Shown: piece by piece, positions 1-7,406 of the stretch
Layout of the letters: each line of letters starts with the position of its first letter
How positions within the stretch are numbered: the first letter of the stretch is position 1
DNA from: Chrysochromulina parva
Lineage: Eukaryota; Haptophyta; Prymnesiales; Chrysochromulinaceae
Assembly: GCA_002887195.1 (NCBI GenBank)
Contig: PJAB01001892.1
Location: 1-11,666, forward strand
Direction: 5' to 3'
DNA length: 11,666 nucleotides
Translations under genes and position numbers: made by a program
Notes under the pieces: model-generated
Database searches by the model: none
What the model saw: the letters and a program-made list of their open reading frames with translations, nothing else
Told to the model about the DNA's origin: nothing

Positions 1-381
1 TCGCGTCCATATCCTTCTTTGGCGGATCGGCGAGAAACTTGTCGCTTGCAAATCGTCCATAGTCATCGGGTATCGCGGTGGAGACGTCCTTTAAACGCTT
101 CCGTGATGATAAGGAGCGAGAATGCCGTTTTCCTTTCTTCCGTCCCATGCGCTGGACGGAGCGCTGGACGGGCCGAGCCTCCACGTCGCCAAACGCGCTC
201 GAGGAGGCAAGTTTCTACTTGGGGTTCGTCAAAACCCGATGACCCTACGAACATCTGACCTCGTCACCCATTTCAACACGCGACCACGTTCACCGCTTTT
301 GTTGATATCAAGTTCACAGTCACGCGCGTCGTCTGTTTTGCCTAGGCCGTGCACAGAGCGCTCGCCGTGCTCAGTGTCATC
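1..381. other. Left flank, no supported gene; 5' region of the first gene
   Basis: No frame here gives a recognisable protein. Several short frames cross the stretch on both strands but have random-looking composition. An ATG at 122 opens a 103-codon frame that runs past the start of the next gene in another phase, so the transcript of that gene probably begins downstream of 122, or else carries overlapping upstream frames. The region presumably holds the promoter and 5' UTR of the gene starting at 382. No TATA-like element stands out. Confidence 0.4.
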
Positions 382-1035
382 ATGGGCGACGGCGCGGATG
401 AAGGCCGGTGGATACCCTCGCCAAACGACATGATGCTCAACTACCAGCAAGCCGTCACGAACGAGGACCGGCTGCGTGCGGCCTCGTATGCGGCCAACCT
501 GGATCTTGCAGCCAATCCTGCAGTCGTCTATGCGATGAAGAAAGGCACAGAGCACGCGCCGGGCCGCAACGAGATGCTCGGATTCGCGGAGGCCTTCAAT
601 GCGCGCGATTGGAAAGCGGCGCTCGCCGACCCGGCCGCCAAGGCTGCCATGCGCCGGGTTCGCGACCGTGTGGCCTCGCTCAAGGAGGAGGGCATGGCAA
701 TCGTGAACAACAGACTGGTGCCGCCCAACGTGGGCTCGCGATTGATCAACGAGCGGGTGCGCGTGCCTGTGAAGCACGAGTTTTTCTCGTCGTCAACGTT
801 CAACCCGCTCGAGTCGTCGCACCCGACGCGTGGATGGGACCCGCGGGTTCGCCCGTGGCCTGGGAGGAAAATCCAACGCCATGAAGGCCAGCCTGACCCG
901 ACGAGCTACTGGGTCGCGAGCTGGGTTCCGAGTGACCTCGATATCGATCCCAATTTTCAGTGCGTGCGCCCCGAAGACATCACAGAAGAGGCGAGGGAAA
1001 AGAAGAAGACACTGCATGGGAAGGCGTTCCGATAG
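382..1035 (+). CDS. Conserved-looking protein of unknown function, 217 aa
   Basis: I do not recognise this protein. The frame extends upstream to a GTG at 349, but in a eukaryote the first ATG is at 382. It sits in a good Kozak context (A at -3, G at +4), giving 217 residues and a TAG stop. The product is hydrophilic, with no signal peptide and no membrane segment. Residues about 20-110 look helical and alanine/arginine-rich. Residues 130-190 are rich in Pro, Trp and aromatics (for example HEFFSSSTFNPLESSHP and WVASWVPSDLDIDPNF), which suggests a folded, conserved section rather than noise. The C-terminus is a lysine-rich tail (EEAREKKKTLHGKAFR). Codon use has a GC-biased third position like its neighbours. 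It converges on the exostosin gene with 156 bp between the stops. Reality of the gene is likely; function is open. Confidence 0.72.
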   Translation: MGDGADEGRWIPSPNDMMLNYQQAVTNEDRLRAASYAANLDLAANPAVVYAMKKGTEHAPGRNEMLGFAEAFNARDWKAALADPAAKAAMRRVRDRVASLKEEGMAIVNNRLVPPNVGSRLINERVRVPVKHEFFSSSTFNPLESSHPTRGWDPRVRPWPGRKIQRHEGQPDPTSYWVASWVPSDLDIDPNFQCVRPEDITEEAREKKKTLHGKAFR

Positions 1036-1191
1036 ATCGGCGAGAGACACGGCGGACCGAGACGGATCATGAATAGACGAGACTCGAACACTATTATCAG
1101 GAAATGTGATACTGGGCCATATGGCCATGCATCGTGAGAGTAAGAGCGTTTCCAGAGTGTGTCACTATGATAGCACAACAAGAACGGTCAG
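1036..1191. other. Short convergent intergenic gap with a 12-bp palindrome
   Basis: This 156-bp gap separates the stop of the 217-residue gene from the stop of the exostosin gene, which comes from the other strand. Both 3' UTRs and polyadenylation sites must lie in it or overlap the neighbouring gene. A perfect 12-bp palindrome, GGCCATATGGCC, lies at 1115-1126. No canonical AATAAA was seen on either strand. Confidence 0.5.
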
Positions 1192-3756
1192 TCAGATGAC
1201 CCAACCATTCACCGTCCTGCCCTCGAAAGTGGCCTCCGGCGCGCTCCCGTCCTCTGCAGGGCTGATGTCGTCTCCCGTGACGCTCACTTGGCACCCCGGC
1301 GCGGGCGCCAGGTCTCCTGCTATCGCATCTCTTGGCAGAAGATGCCATCGTATCTCCTGCCAGGTCTCTTGCGTGTGCTTGGCGGCCGCCGTCTGTCGCG
1401 CGTCGCGCAGCCGCAGCCGCGTAAGTAGCATTTGCAGCAGTGTGGCTGTCGCATCGTTACCTGCTGCCACAGCGGCGCTCGCAGACACGGAACGCCCGCG
1501 GCGCGCCTGCTCGGCATTGATGTTGGCCAGGTAGCTGAAGCGTGGCCACGCGGCGGCGAGCGCGAGCTGGAGCGCCCTCACTCGCTCGGGGGCCATCGCG
1601 CGGAGCGTGCGTACCATGTTCGGCATGTCCTCGCGTCGCACCCGAACCGAGTACGAGGGCGCGTCGAGCACCGACTCCCATGGAGTGTGGATGCCGTCCT
1701 GCATGATCACCGGGATGCAGCCGTGCAGCACCGCGTCCTCCATGCGGCCACTCCAGCCCCAGCCAGGCAGCACTCCACAGAAGACCGAAGAGGCGAGGGC
1801 CGCGCTGTAGTCGGGAGCCTTCTGATCCGTGACCACCACCTCGGTCGGATCCATACGCCCGAAGAGGGCATGCAACTGCTGCCGCAGCCCAAAGGAGTAA
1901 TTACTCAGCGGTCCGCCGCCGATCGGCTCGAGTCCGAGGTTGCCGTTGAAGTAGAAGAGGCGCGTGCGACCCGCGGACGCATCGGTGGCGGCGGCGGCGG
2001 GCGTGCTGGCGGATTTCCGTAGGTAGGGTGACGCCGCGAACGCCTCAGGTTTGCGCCATGAGGGCACGACCACATCCTTGCACGGGTCGTAGCAGCGCCG
2101 CCAGCCGTACATACGCCTCGCGTCCGGCTGCACGCGCCATAGATGGTATTCGGACGAGCCATTGGGCCGAAAGTGGGTGCGTCCCCAGTGTACAAGAAGG
2201 ATCGCTTGGCGAAGTGACGCCGGCGCGTAACACGCGCCCTCGTCGTGGGTGAATGGCCACAGGTGGTCGGCACCGTTGGAGCGGTTCCAGTACGGATACG
2301 CATGCGCGAGATGCTGCAGCAGCGCCTCATTCCAACGCATCTGGCGAAGGGACGCCAGGTCCGCCGCCTTGCCCTTGTGGCATCGATCACAGAGCCAGTG
2401 CGATGGCGATGGCCGATTAAATTCCGAGATGAAGCAGCCGCCGTACGAGGGCACAAAGAAGTAGTCGGCCTCCTCTGGATCACTCACACGATGCGGCGAC
2501 ACGAGCAGCGCCTCGTGCAACGCCACCTCGGCGCCGTACAGGTTGCTGCTCCACTTGGCGCCACCACTTGCGGACACGTAATCGCGTAGCACACAAGACT
2601 CAGCAGCTTGCCGCCTCGCCGCAAGGAAGGTGTTGAACTCTCCAGGAAGCTCGTACACGTAGACTCGTGGGCGAGGCACCGCTGACACGCCGATGGCTCC
2701 GGTCACGCTCACCGTGCTCGAGAGAGCCGCGCGCTCTGCCGTGAGCGTCGGCAGCGCAATCTCGCCGTTTCGAGATAGCGAGCAGTCGGCGCCGCCATAG
2801 CCCTCGTTGCAGTGGCAGTAGCCCGAGCGGCACTCGCCGCGGCCATGGCACTGACTGAGGCAGAAGGTCGTGTCAACACTGCGTGGGGCGACGGGCGCAC
2901 ACAACTGCTCCTTGCGTTGGCCCTCGTAGCACTCACAATAGACCAAGGGTCGTTGCGACAGGGCCGGGTCAGCATCGCACCACGCAACCGCCGCGCCGTG
3001 CACGTCGAGATTCGCCGTGGCGTCGGGGCTGGTCCAGAAAAAGTGCTTGGGCCCCCAGGCAAACCCAGCCCAGCCGGGTGTCTGCCACGGCATGTCTTTC
3101 TCGACGCCTTCGTATCTGCAGTGCACCATCGGGCGGTGCGGGAAGCGTGATCCAGGCCCGCAGAGGCAACGGTTGACGTCCTTGTCGCACGTGCCAGCGC
3201 AACGCGTCAGCACGCGGCCACCCTCCGGGGTATTGCACGGCGAATCTTCGCGGAGCTCGCACGCCTCCCCCTTCCAACCAGGTGCGCAAAGGCAGCGATG
3301 AGCCCAGCTGTCACTCCCACTGCGCAAGACAAGGGCTTGGCCGTGGCCAGAGCAATTGCCGACGTGGCCGGTCACGGCGTGGCGGTGCTTTGTCGCGCCA
3401 CCAGCACCATCGTGATGGTTGCCTACTCGACTCCGGGCACGCGCGTTGGAGCCGCTTTCCGATAAGGACAGAGATGCTGGTGGCGGTGGCGGTGTAGCGG
3501 AGCCAAGCAGTTCAGGCGAGCTGTATGCTGCGAGGACGGCTGAGAACGAGGAGGATTCGATGATCGTAATCTTGGCTCGACCGCCGCGCTGCTCGTTGTA
3601 CACGAGCAACAGCAGGAGCGCTATGGCGACGACTACGAGACGCGCAGCTGTCCGCATCAGGACCCACAGCCAGTCAAGACAAGTCTTGCCAAGTCTATGT
3701 CGTTTGCTTCTGTTTACTGTGAACCAAGTGCAGTTGTAACCTTGCGGAGCGCTCAT
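1192..3756 (-). CDS. Exostosin-family (GT47) glycosyltransferase with EGF-like modules, type II membrane protein
   Basis: This is a predicted Golgi glycosyltransferase of the exostosin/GT47 family, 854 residues. The N-terminus is a type II signal anchor: about 36 residues, then a hydrophobic stretch (LVVVAIALLLLLVY, about 40-53) after Arg/Lys. A Pro/Ser-rich stem follows (about 65-130). Residues 134-166 form an EGF-like module (ending CLCAPGWKGEACEL), and 174-213 are a second cysteine-rich segment (TRCAGTCDKDVNRCLCGPG). A clear EGF module lies at 299-326 (CLSQCHGRGECRSGYCHC...). The catalytic exostosin domain runs from about 363 (PRVYVYELPGEFN) to 735. It includes the family signature around 659-700 (FCGVLPGWGWSGRMEDAVLHG, then CIPVI and PWESVLD), which is the expected nucleotide-sugar binding part. 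Sites for N-glycosylation are visible (NRS 491, NGS 522, NYS 619). A C-terminal extension (about 740-854) has no family match I know. ATG at 3756 has G at -3. A second ATG (residue 34) lies just before the anchor and would also give a valid type II protein. Substrate and linkage cannot be read from sequence. Confidence 0.93.
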   Translation of the reverse strand: MSAPQGYNCTWFTVNRSKRHRLGKTCLDWLWVLMRTAARLVVVAIALLLLLVYNEQRGGRAKITIIESSSFSAVLAAYSSPELLGSATPPPPPASLSLSESGSNARARSRVGNHHDGAGGATKHRHAVTGHVGNCSGHGQALVLRSGSDSWAHRCLCAPGWKGEACELREDSPCNTPEGGRVLTRCAGTCDKDVNRCLCGPGSRFPHRPMVHCRYEGVEKDMPWQTPGWAGFAWGPKHFFWTSPDATANLDVHGAAVAWCDADPALSQRPLVYCECYEGQRKEQLCAPVAPRSVDTTFCLSQCHGRGECRSGYCHCNEGYGGADCSLSRNGEIALPTLTAERAALSSTVSVTGAIGVSAVPRPRVYVYELPGEFNTFLAARRQAAESCVLRDYVSASGGAKWSSNLYGAEVALHEALLVSPHRVSDPEEADYFFVPSYGGCFISEFNRPSPSHWLCDRCHKGKAADLASLRQMRWNEALLQHLAHAYPYWNRSNGADHLWPFTHDEGACYAPASLRQAILLVHWGRTHFRPNGSSEYHLWRVQPDARRMYGWRRCYDPCKDVVVPSWRKPEAFAASPYLRKSASTPAAAATDASAGRTRLFYFNGNLGLEPIGGGPLSNYSFGLRQQLHALFGRMDPTEVVVTDQKAPDYSAALASSVFCGVLPGWGWSGRMEDAVLHGCIPVIMQDGIHTPWESVLDAPSYSVRVRREDMPNMVRTLRAMAPERVRALQLALAAAWPRFSYLANINAEQARRGRSVSASAAVAAGNDATATLLQMLLTRLRLRDARQTAAAKHTQETWQEIRWHLLPRDAIAGDLAPAPGCQVSVTGDDISPAEDGSAPEATFEGRTVNGWVI

Positions 3757-4093
3757 TTCGGCGCCGCGAGTTGGCGAAGTTCTGTGCTAGCGCAGGTTCT
3801 GTCCGCAAGCGAAGCCGCTGGCGAGAGGAGCGTGCGCGCACCAACTGCGCGACGTTCAGAGGTCAGTGCACTCTCACCGCCAACCACCACCGCGTTGCGT
3901 CGCCGTGTGCCGCCGTGGCACGCCTGACTCGACAAACGCTACACACGCTGCACGCTGCACCAACGCCTAACAGGCGCTCTCGAGCTGCTGACTGCGCGAA
4001 AGCGCATTGCTCTACTGCCTGCCTGTGCTTGCGACTGCGACGTTTCTGACACCACCTGCGGCTCCAAACGTCTGGCAGGCGTCGTTAGCAGCC
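3757..4093. promoter_or_regulatory. Divergent gap: shared promoter region of exostosin and RER1
   Basis: The start codons of the exostosin gene (reading left) and RER1 (reading right) are 337 bp apart, so both promoters and both 5' UTRs must fit here. I see no gene in the stretch. No TATA box is evident and the base composition is GC-rich throughout. A small repeat, CGCTGCACGCTGCAC, lies near 3947-3961. The RER1 reading frame stays open upstream to a TTG at 4007 but has no ATG before 4094. The shared control is inferred from spacing only. Confidence 0.55.
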
Positions 4094-4660
4094 ATGTACG
4101 AGGAAGTAGAGATGGAGGAAGGCCAGGTGGGGAAATTTCAGTCGATGGTGGCACGCAAATGGCAGCACTTGATGGATCAGTCGGCACCGCACACGGTGCC
4201 GCGGTGGATCCTCACGCTGCTGATCGTGATTATCTATTGCTTGCGCGTGTACTTCCTCCACGGCTGGTACATCATCACCTATGGTCTCGGCATCTACGTG
4301 CTCAACCTGCTCATCGGCTTCCTGTCGCCACAGGTTGACCCTGAAGCCGAGGGTCCGACGCTGCCAACGACCAGGGACGATGAGTTCAGGCCCTTCATCC
4401 GCAGGCTGCCCGAGTTCAAGTTCTGGTACTCGCTGACCAAGGCCTTTTGCGTGGCCTTCGTGATGACCTTTTTCAGCGTCTTCAACATCCCGGTCTTCTG
4501 GCCAATCTTGCTGCTGTACTTCATTGCGCTCTTCGCCCTGACGATGAAGAGGCAGATCAAGCACATGGTCAAGTACCGATACGTGCCCTTTTCGCTCGGA
4601 AAGACGAGGTATCAGGGGAGGGACGACGATGCGCCGCCGCGAGGGAGAGCGGCTGATTGA
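4094..4660 (+). CDS. RER1: RER1 family receptor for retrieval of membrane proteins to the ER
   Basis: RER1 is a four-span membrane protein of the early Golgi. It recognises polar residues in transmembrane segments of escaped ER proteins or unassembled subunits and returns them to the ER in COPI vesicles. The frame is open from a TTG at 4007, but the first ATG is at 4094 (G at -3). It gives 188 residues, the normal family length. Four hydrophobic spans are visible at about 38-54, 58-77, 115-130 and 135-151. The family hallmark follows the third and fourth spans: [20 protein letters not shown]..., then [20 protein letters not shown] at 151-170. The residues between spans 2 and 3 ([17 protein letters not shown]) also match the family's conserved cytosolic loop. 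The acidic N-terminus is family-typical, and the tail is basic/acidic ([18 protein letters not shown]). The gene is intronless, shares a 337-bp divergent gap with the exostosin gene and converges on the ankyrin gene. Confidence 0.97.
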   Translation: MYEEVEMEEGQVGKFQSMVARKWQHLMDQSAPHTVPRWILTLLIVIIYCLRVYFLHGWYIITYGLGIYVLNLLIGFLSPQVDPEAEGPTLPTTRDDEFRPFIRRLPEFKFWYSLTKAFCVAFVMTFFSVFNIPVFWPILLLYFIALFALTMKRQIKHMVKYRYVPFSLGKTRYQGRDDDAPPRGRAAD

Positions 4661-5177
4661 GTGAACGGTGTGCCATCCTGGCCTATTGCATTGATGGCAC
4701 GGCTGCGCGCTCAATGCGTTAGGGAGAGGCGCTCGATGTGCGGCGCGCCGCATCTACGCATCCACAGCAGCTTCCGGAGCGCCGTATTTGACTCTGCATG
4801 TCAGCTACGTGTCAGCATCCTTTTTAGGCTTAGGCGCTGCCGAGTGCCGCCGTGGGGGCGTTGTACATGCGTCTCGTCGCTCGTCCCGGTCCGGACTTCG
4901 GTCCTTCTGTCCACCGCACCTTCGCGCGCGGCTCGAACACAATGTATAGACTCCCGCCCCGGAGACAAATCGACTACACGCGCCTACTCAGAGCCCGAGA
5001 GATTGCGGGATCGCCTTGTCACCGGACCGGCCCCACGACGGTCGACGAGCGAGCCGCCCGTTCCACCCGCCGTGTCCGCCGCCCGAATTCGGGCGGCGCT
5101 TAAAACCTAGTACTCCGATCGGCCGCGCACCGAAAACGGCGAGCGAACGAAAGGAATCGAATCCTGTAGCGCCTCAG
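4661..5177. other. Convergent intergenic region, no gene seen; holds a 22-bp palindrome
   Basis: This 517-bp gap lies between the 3' ends of RER1 (+) and the ankyrin gene (-). Its open frames are short, arginine/serine-rich, and start without good context, so none is called. The stretch should contain both 3' UTRs and both polyadenylation sites. No AATAAA is seen. The one structured element is the perfect palindrome at 5077-5098. Confidence 0.5.
5077..5098. repeat. Perfect 22-bp palindrome (11-bp arms, no spacer)
   Basis: The left arm is CGCCGCCCGAA and the right arm TTCGGGCGGCG, exact reverse complements with no loop. It lies about 80 bp past the stop codon of the ankyrin gene. As RNA it could fold on either strand, but a loop would have to open at the AATT centre. 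It may mark transcript ends between the two convergent genes. That role is inferred. Confidence 0.7.
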
Positions 5178-7394
5178 TCACCAGTTGGTCCTCCGTCGGC
5201 CACGGCCACGGCCGTCTGGCCCGGACTGGAGCTCCATGCTGCTGAGGCTGTGCTGCGAGGCGGATGGGGATGCGTATTGGTACAGGCGCCCGAGGGTGGC
5301 GCGCACGACGCTCCAGCGCTCCAGTGCACGGTTGATCACCTCCTCAGCCCGGTGGGTACACGCGCCGTGGGGAGCGCTCACCACGGCGCGGTGGGTGCAC
5401 GCGCCAGCGTCTCCAGCGGCATGGCCACCGGAGCCGCCGCCGGAGCCGCCGCAGCAGCCGCGGGTGCTGCGGCGGGTGCTCACGTCCACTGCATCGCAGA
5501 CAAGGAGGCCGCGGCGTGCGAGCAGTTCGAGAGGGAGGCGCCCGCAACGCGCGCGGCTGCGGGCTGCCTGGGCGTCGTAGTGAAGGAGGGCGTCGATGAT
5601 GGCGGCAGAGGCGCCACGCTCGATGGCCTCGTGGAGGGGGAGTGCACCGTTGTCGGCGCGACGAGTGACAGCGGAGGGTGCCGCCTGCAGCAGCGAGAGC
5701 AGTGTGTCCAGAGGTGCACCGTTCCGGACCGCGAGGTGTACCGGTAGACAGCCGCCTGGACCTGCGATGTGCAGAGCGCTCGGGAAGGCGCTCGCCAGCC
5801 GGCGCACGACAGCAGCGGAGGCGTGGCTGGCCGCAGCGCAGTGCAGTGGAAGGTTGTCATCCACGTCCGCGATGGCCGTCGCGTCAGGCTGCGCGTCGAG
5901 CAGCGCGGCGATCGTGCATTCTTCGGGTTGGTGCGCCGCCGCCAAATGCAGCGGCAGCCGTCCGTCCGCGTCAGCCAGCCGGCATGCGTCAGGGTAGGCG
6001 GCGAGAAGGTCGTCGATGATGCGCGGTGCGCCGGCACAGTGCTTGCATGCAAAGTGGAGCGCGACGCACCCAAAAGAGTCCGAGCGCTTCGAGGCGCTCT
6101 CCGGGTGCGCCGCGAGGAGGGCGCTCACCACGGCGCGCGAGCTCTGCGAGATCAGCGCGAGGTGCAGCGGGATCCAGCCATCGAGGCTCTCGTGCCCAGC
6201 GCCGTGATGAGCGCTCTCGTGCTCGGCGCCCTCGGGGTAGGCGCGCAGGAGCGCCTCGACGAGCGCAACCGGCGCCCGGTGCAGGCATGCCACGTGAAGC
6301 GGCAGCATGCCGTTCAGATCCCACTCGGCGGCACTGGCCCTGTGCGCGCTCAGCAGCAGCGCCACCACCGCAGTGCTGTCAGCGCTGCCGTCCCCCTGTG
6401 CCCGGGCGGCCGCGTGATGGAGAGGCAGCTTCCCGTCGGCATCACGCTGGCGGGCATCCTCGGGAGAGGCGCCGAGCAGTACCGACAAGGCCGTGGCGGA
6501 CCCGATCTCCGCCGCGAGGTGCACGGGCAGTTGGCCATGCACGCGTCGTCGCGCCGCCGCGCCACCCAGCGCCGTGGCGAGCACTTCGATCACAGGCGCC
6601 GGTGCGTGCCGCTGCACAGCCGCATGCAGGGGCGGCAGTCGGCTCGGCCCATCGGCGCGCAGCAGCTCGCCCTCGGGAAGCACGGCGAGCCTGGACACGA
6701 TGGCAGCGCGCGACGATCGCGCACTCCAGGGCGCCTCGAGGATCTCGTGCAAGCGCATGTGCGTGCCGCGATAGGTCACACTTCGTAAGAGCACGCGCGC
6801 CGTGTAGGCAAACGTCGAGCAGACCGCCTTTGCGGCGCACAGCTCCTCGATGTCGAGAAAAGCAAGGCACGTCTCGAGCGCATCTTGACAATCGAGCAGC
6901 ATCGCGATGGGAGATGGGCTATTGTGGACGAGCGCAGAGCTCGATCCGACACAGCCCGTCGCTACCGGAGATGGACTCGCCTCGTCGAGCAACAAGCACG
7001 TCCGCGGTGCAGGACAGCCCGTCGCTATCGGCACTGCCTGCTTCCCTATAGGCCTCGCCTGCCTCGCTGAAGGCATCGGCTGCTTCGCTATCGCCTGCTG
7101 CGCTCTTGGCACAACCTGCTTTGCTCTCGGCACCGCGTGCTGCATTTTCGGCGCAGCTGTATTCACTCTCGGTGTAGCCTGCTTCGCTCTCGGTCTAGTT
7201 TGCTTCGCCCTCGGCGTCGCCTGCTTCGCGATCGACACAGCCAGATTCTTGGTTGATGGCTCTTTCTTCGGCGGCTTGGCCGTGTGCGTCCGCGGTAGCT
7301 TGGCCGTCTGGCCCGGCGCTGACGAAAAGTCACTGCCGGGCTTCTCTATTTTCGGTTGGGCCGGCGGCTTAGCCGCATGCTGGGGTGGCAGCAT
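5178..7394 (-). CDS. F-box-like / ankyrin-repeat protein with N-terminal heptad repeats, 738 aa
   Basis: This is probably an intracellular adaptor. Residues 1-55 are Pro/Lys-rich and disordered. Residues 56-125 are a basic heptad repeat of the form A-K-Q-x-x-P-R, about ten copies. Residues 165-205 (DALETCLAFLDIEELCAAKAV, then CSTF) fit the F-box pattern of spaced Leu, FLD and VC-x-x-F, which in known proteins binds Skp1 in SCF ubiquitin ligases. Residues 250-620 hold ten ankyrin repeats with the core L-P-L-H-x-A (examples GKLPLHHAAA, GMLPLHVAC, GRLPLHLAAA, NLPLHCAAA), plus an eleventh degenerate copy (GRLPLELLA). Ankyrin repeats bind proteins, so this part would be the substrate-binding face. 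The C-terminus has a Gly/Ser linker (GGCCGGSGGGSGG), a doubled GACTHRA motif and a basic tail (GRGRGRRRTNW). ATG at 7394 has A at -3, but a 16-bp duplication around it makes the start unusual. Ankyrin identity is certain; the F-box assignment is moderate. Substrate is unknown. Confidence 0.9.
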   Translation of the reverse strand: MLPPQHAAKPPAQPKIEKPGSDFSSAPGQTAKLPRTHTAKPPKKEPSTKNLAVSIAKQATPRAKQTRPRAKQATPRVNTAAPKMQHAVPRAKQVVPRAQQAIAKQPMPSARQARPIGKQAVPIATGCPAPRTCLLLDEASPSPVATGCVGSSSALVHNSPSPIAMLLDCQDALETCLAFLDIEELCAAKAVCSTFAYTARVLLRSVTYRGTHMRLHEILEAPWSARSSRAAIVSRLAVLPEGELLRADGPSRLPPLHAAVQRHAPAPVIEVLATALGGAAARRRVHGQLPVHLAAEIGSATALSVLLGASPEDARQRDADGKLPLHHAAARAQGDGSADSTAVVALLLSAHRASAAEWDLNGMLPLHVACLHRAPVALVEALLRAYPEGAEHESAHHGAGHESLDGWIPLHLALISQSSRAVVSALLAAHPESASKRSDSFGCVALHFACKHCAGAPRIIDDLLAAYPDACRLADADGRLPLHLAAAHQPEECTIAALLDAQPDATAIADVDDNLPLHCAAASHASAAVVRRLASAFPSALHIAGPGGCLPVHLAVRNGAPLDTLLSLLQAAPSAVTRRADNGALPLHEAIERGASAAIIDALLHYDAQAARSRARCGRLPLELLARRGLLVCDAVDVSTRRSTRGCCGGSGGGSGGHAAGDAGACTHRAVVSAPHGACTHRAEEVINRALERWSVVRATLGRLYQYASPSASQHSLSSMELQSGPDGRGRGRRRTNW
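5361..5390. repeat. 10-bp inverted repeat with 10-nt loop inside the ankyrin gene
   Basis: CGCGCCGTGG (5361-5370) is followed after ten bases by its exact complement CCACGGCGCG (5381-5390). It lies between two near-identical direct copies of GGTGGGTRCACGCGCC (starting 5351 and 5391) that encode the doubled GACTHRA motif. The likely origin is a local duplication within coding sequence, with a hairpin as a by-product. Confidence 0.65.
6795..6902 (-). other. F-box-like segment of the ankyrin protein
   Basis: Residues about 165-200 of the ankyrin protein are encoded here. The pattern is L-x(3)-C-L-A-F-L-D-I-E-E-L, then A-V-C-S-T-F, with hydrophobic spacing as in F-box helices 1-3. The usual proline after the first leucine is absent, which lowers confidence. 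It could instead be a plain helical linker before the ankyrin array. Confidence 0.45.
7020..7229 (-). repeat. 21-bp coding minisatellite (heptapeptide A-K-Q-x-x-P-R, about 10 copies)
   Basis: Read on the minus strand, residues 56-125 of the ankyrin protein run AKQATPR, AKQTRPR, AKQATPR, VNTAAPK, MQHAVPR, AKQVVPR, then diverged copies such as AKQPMPS, ARQARPI and GKQAVPI. One copy (AQQAI) is two residues short, so the length changed in whole codons. The repeat is proline-punctuated and basic, hence likely extended and disordered. It could bind acidic partners or nucleic acid (inference). Confidence 0.85.
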
Positions 7395-7406
7395 GCTGGG
7401 GTGGCA
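7375..7406. repeat. 16-bp perfect tandem duplication spanning the ankyrin start codon
   Basis: GCATGCTGGGGTGGCA occurs at 7375-7390 and again, identical, at 7391-7406. A partial third unit, GCTTGCTG, follows at 7407-7414. Each full copy carries an ATG on the minus strand (7378 and 7394). Because 16 is not a multiple of three, the two copies are in different frames, and only the ATG at 7394 opens the ankyrin frame. Confidence 0.95.

Noticed and set aside
4007..4093. N-terminal extension of RER1 by 29 residues
   Set aside because: It would start at TTG. The ATG at 4094 gives the normal family length and N-terminus.
4085..4753. 222-aa minus-strand frame opposite RER1
   Set aside because: Antisense of a certain RER1 gene; His/Glu-rich with no family features.
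4661..5110. 149-aa plus-strand frame between RER1 and the ankyrin gene
   Set aside because: It starts with GTG right after the RER1 stop, has Arg/Ser-rich random composition and no domain. Intergenic sequence is the simpler reading.
5148..5170. GGAATCGAATCC resembling a tRNA T-arm
   Set aside because: The loop is one base short and not of the TTCRANY form, and no acceptor, D or anticodon arms can be built around it.
5769..7051. Long plus-strand frames (about 340 aa each) opposite the ankyrin array
   Set aside because: Arg/Ala-rich shadow frames expected in GC-rich DNA opposite a strongly biased gene; no recognisable domains.
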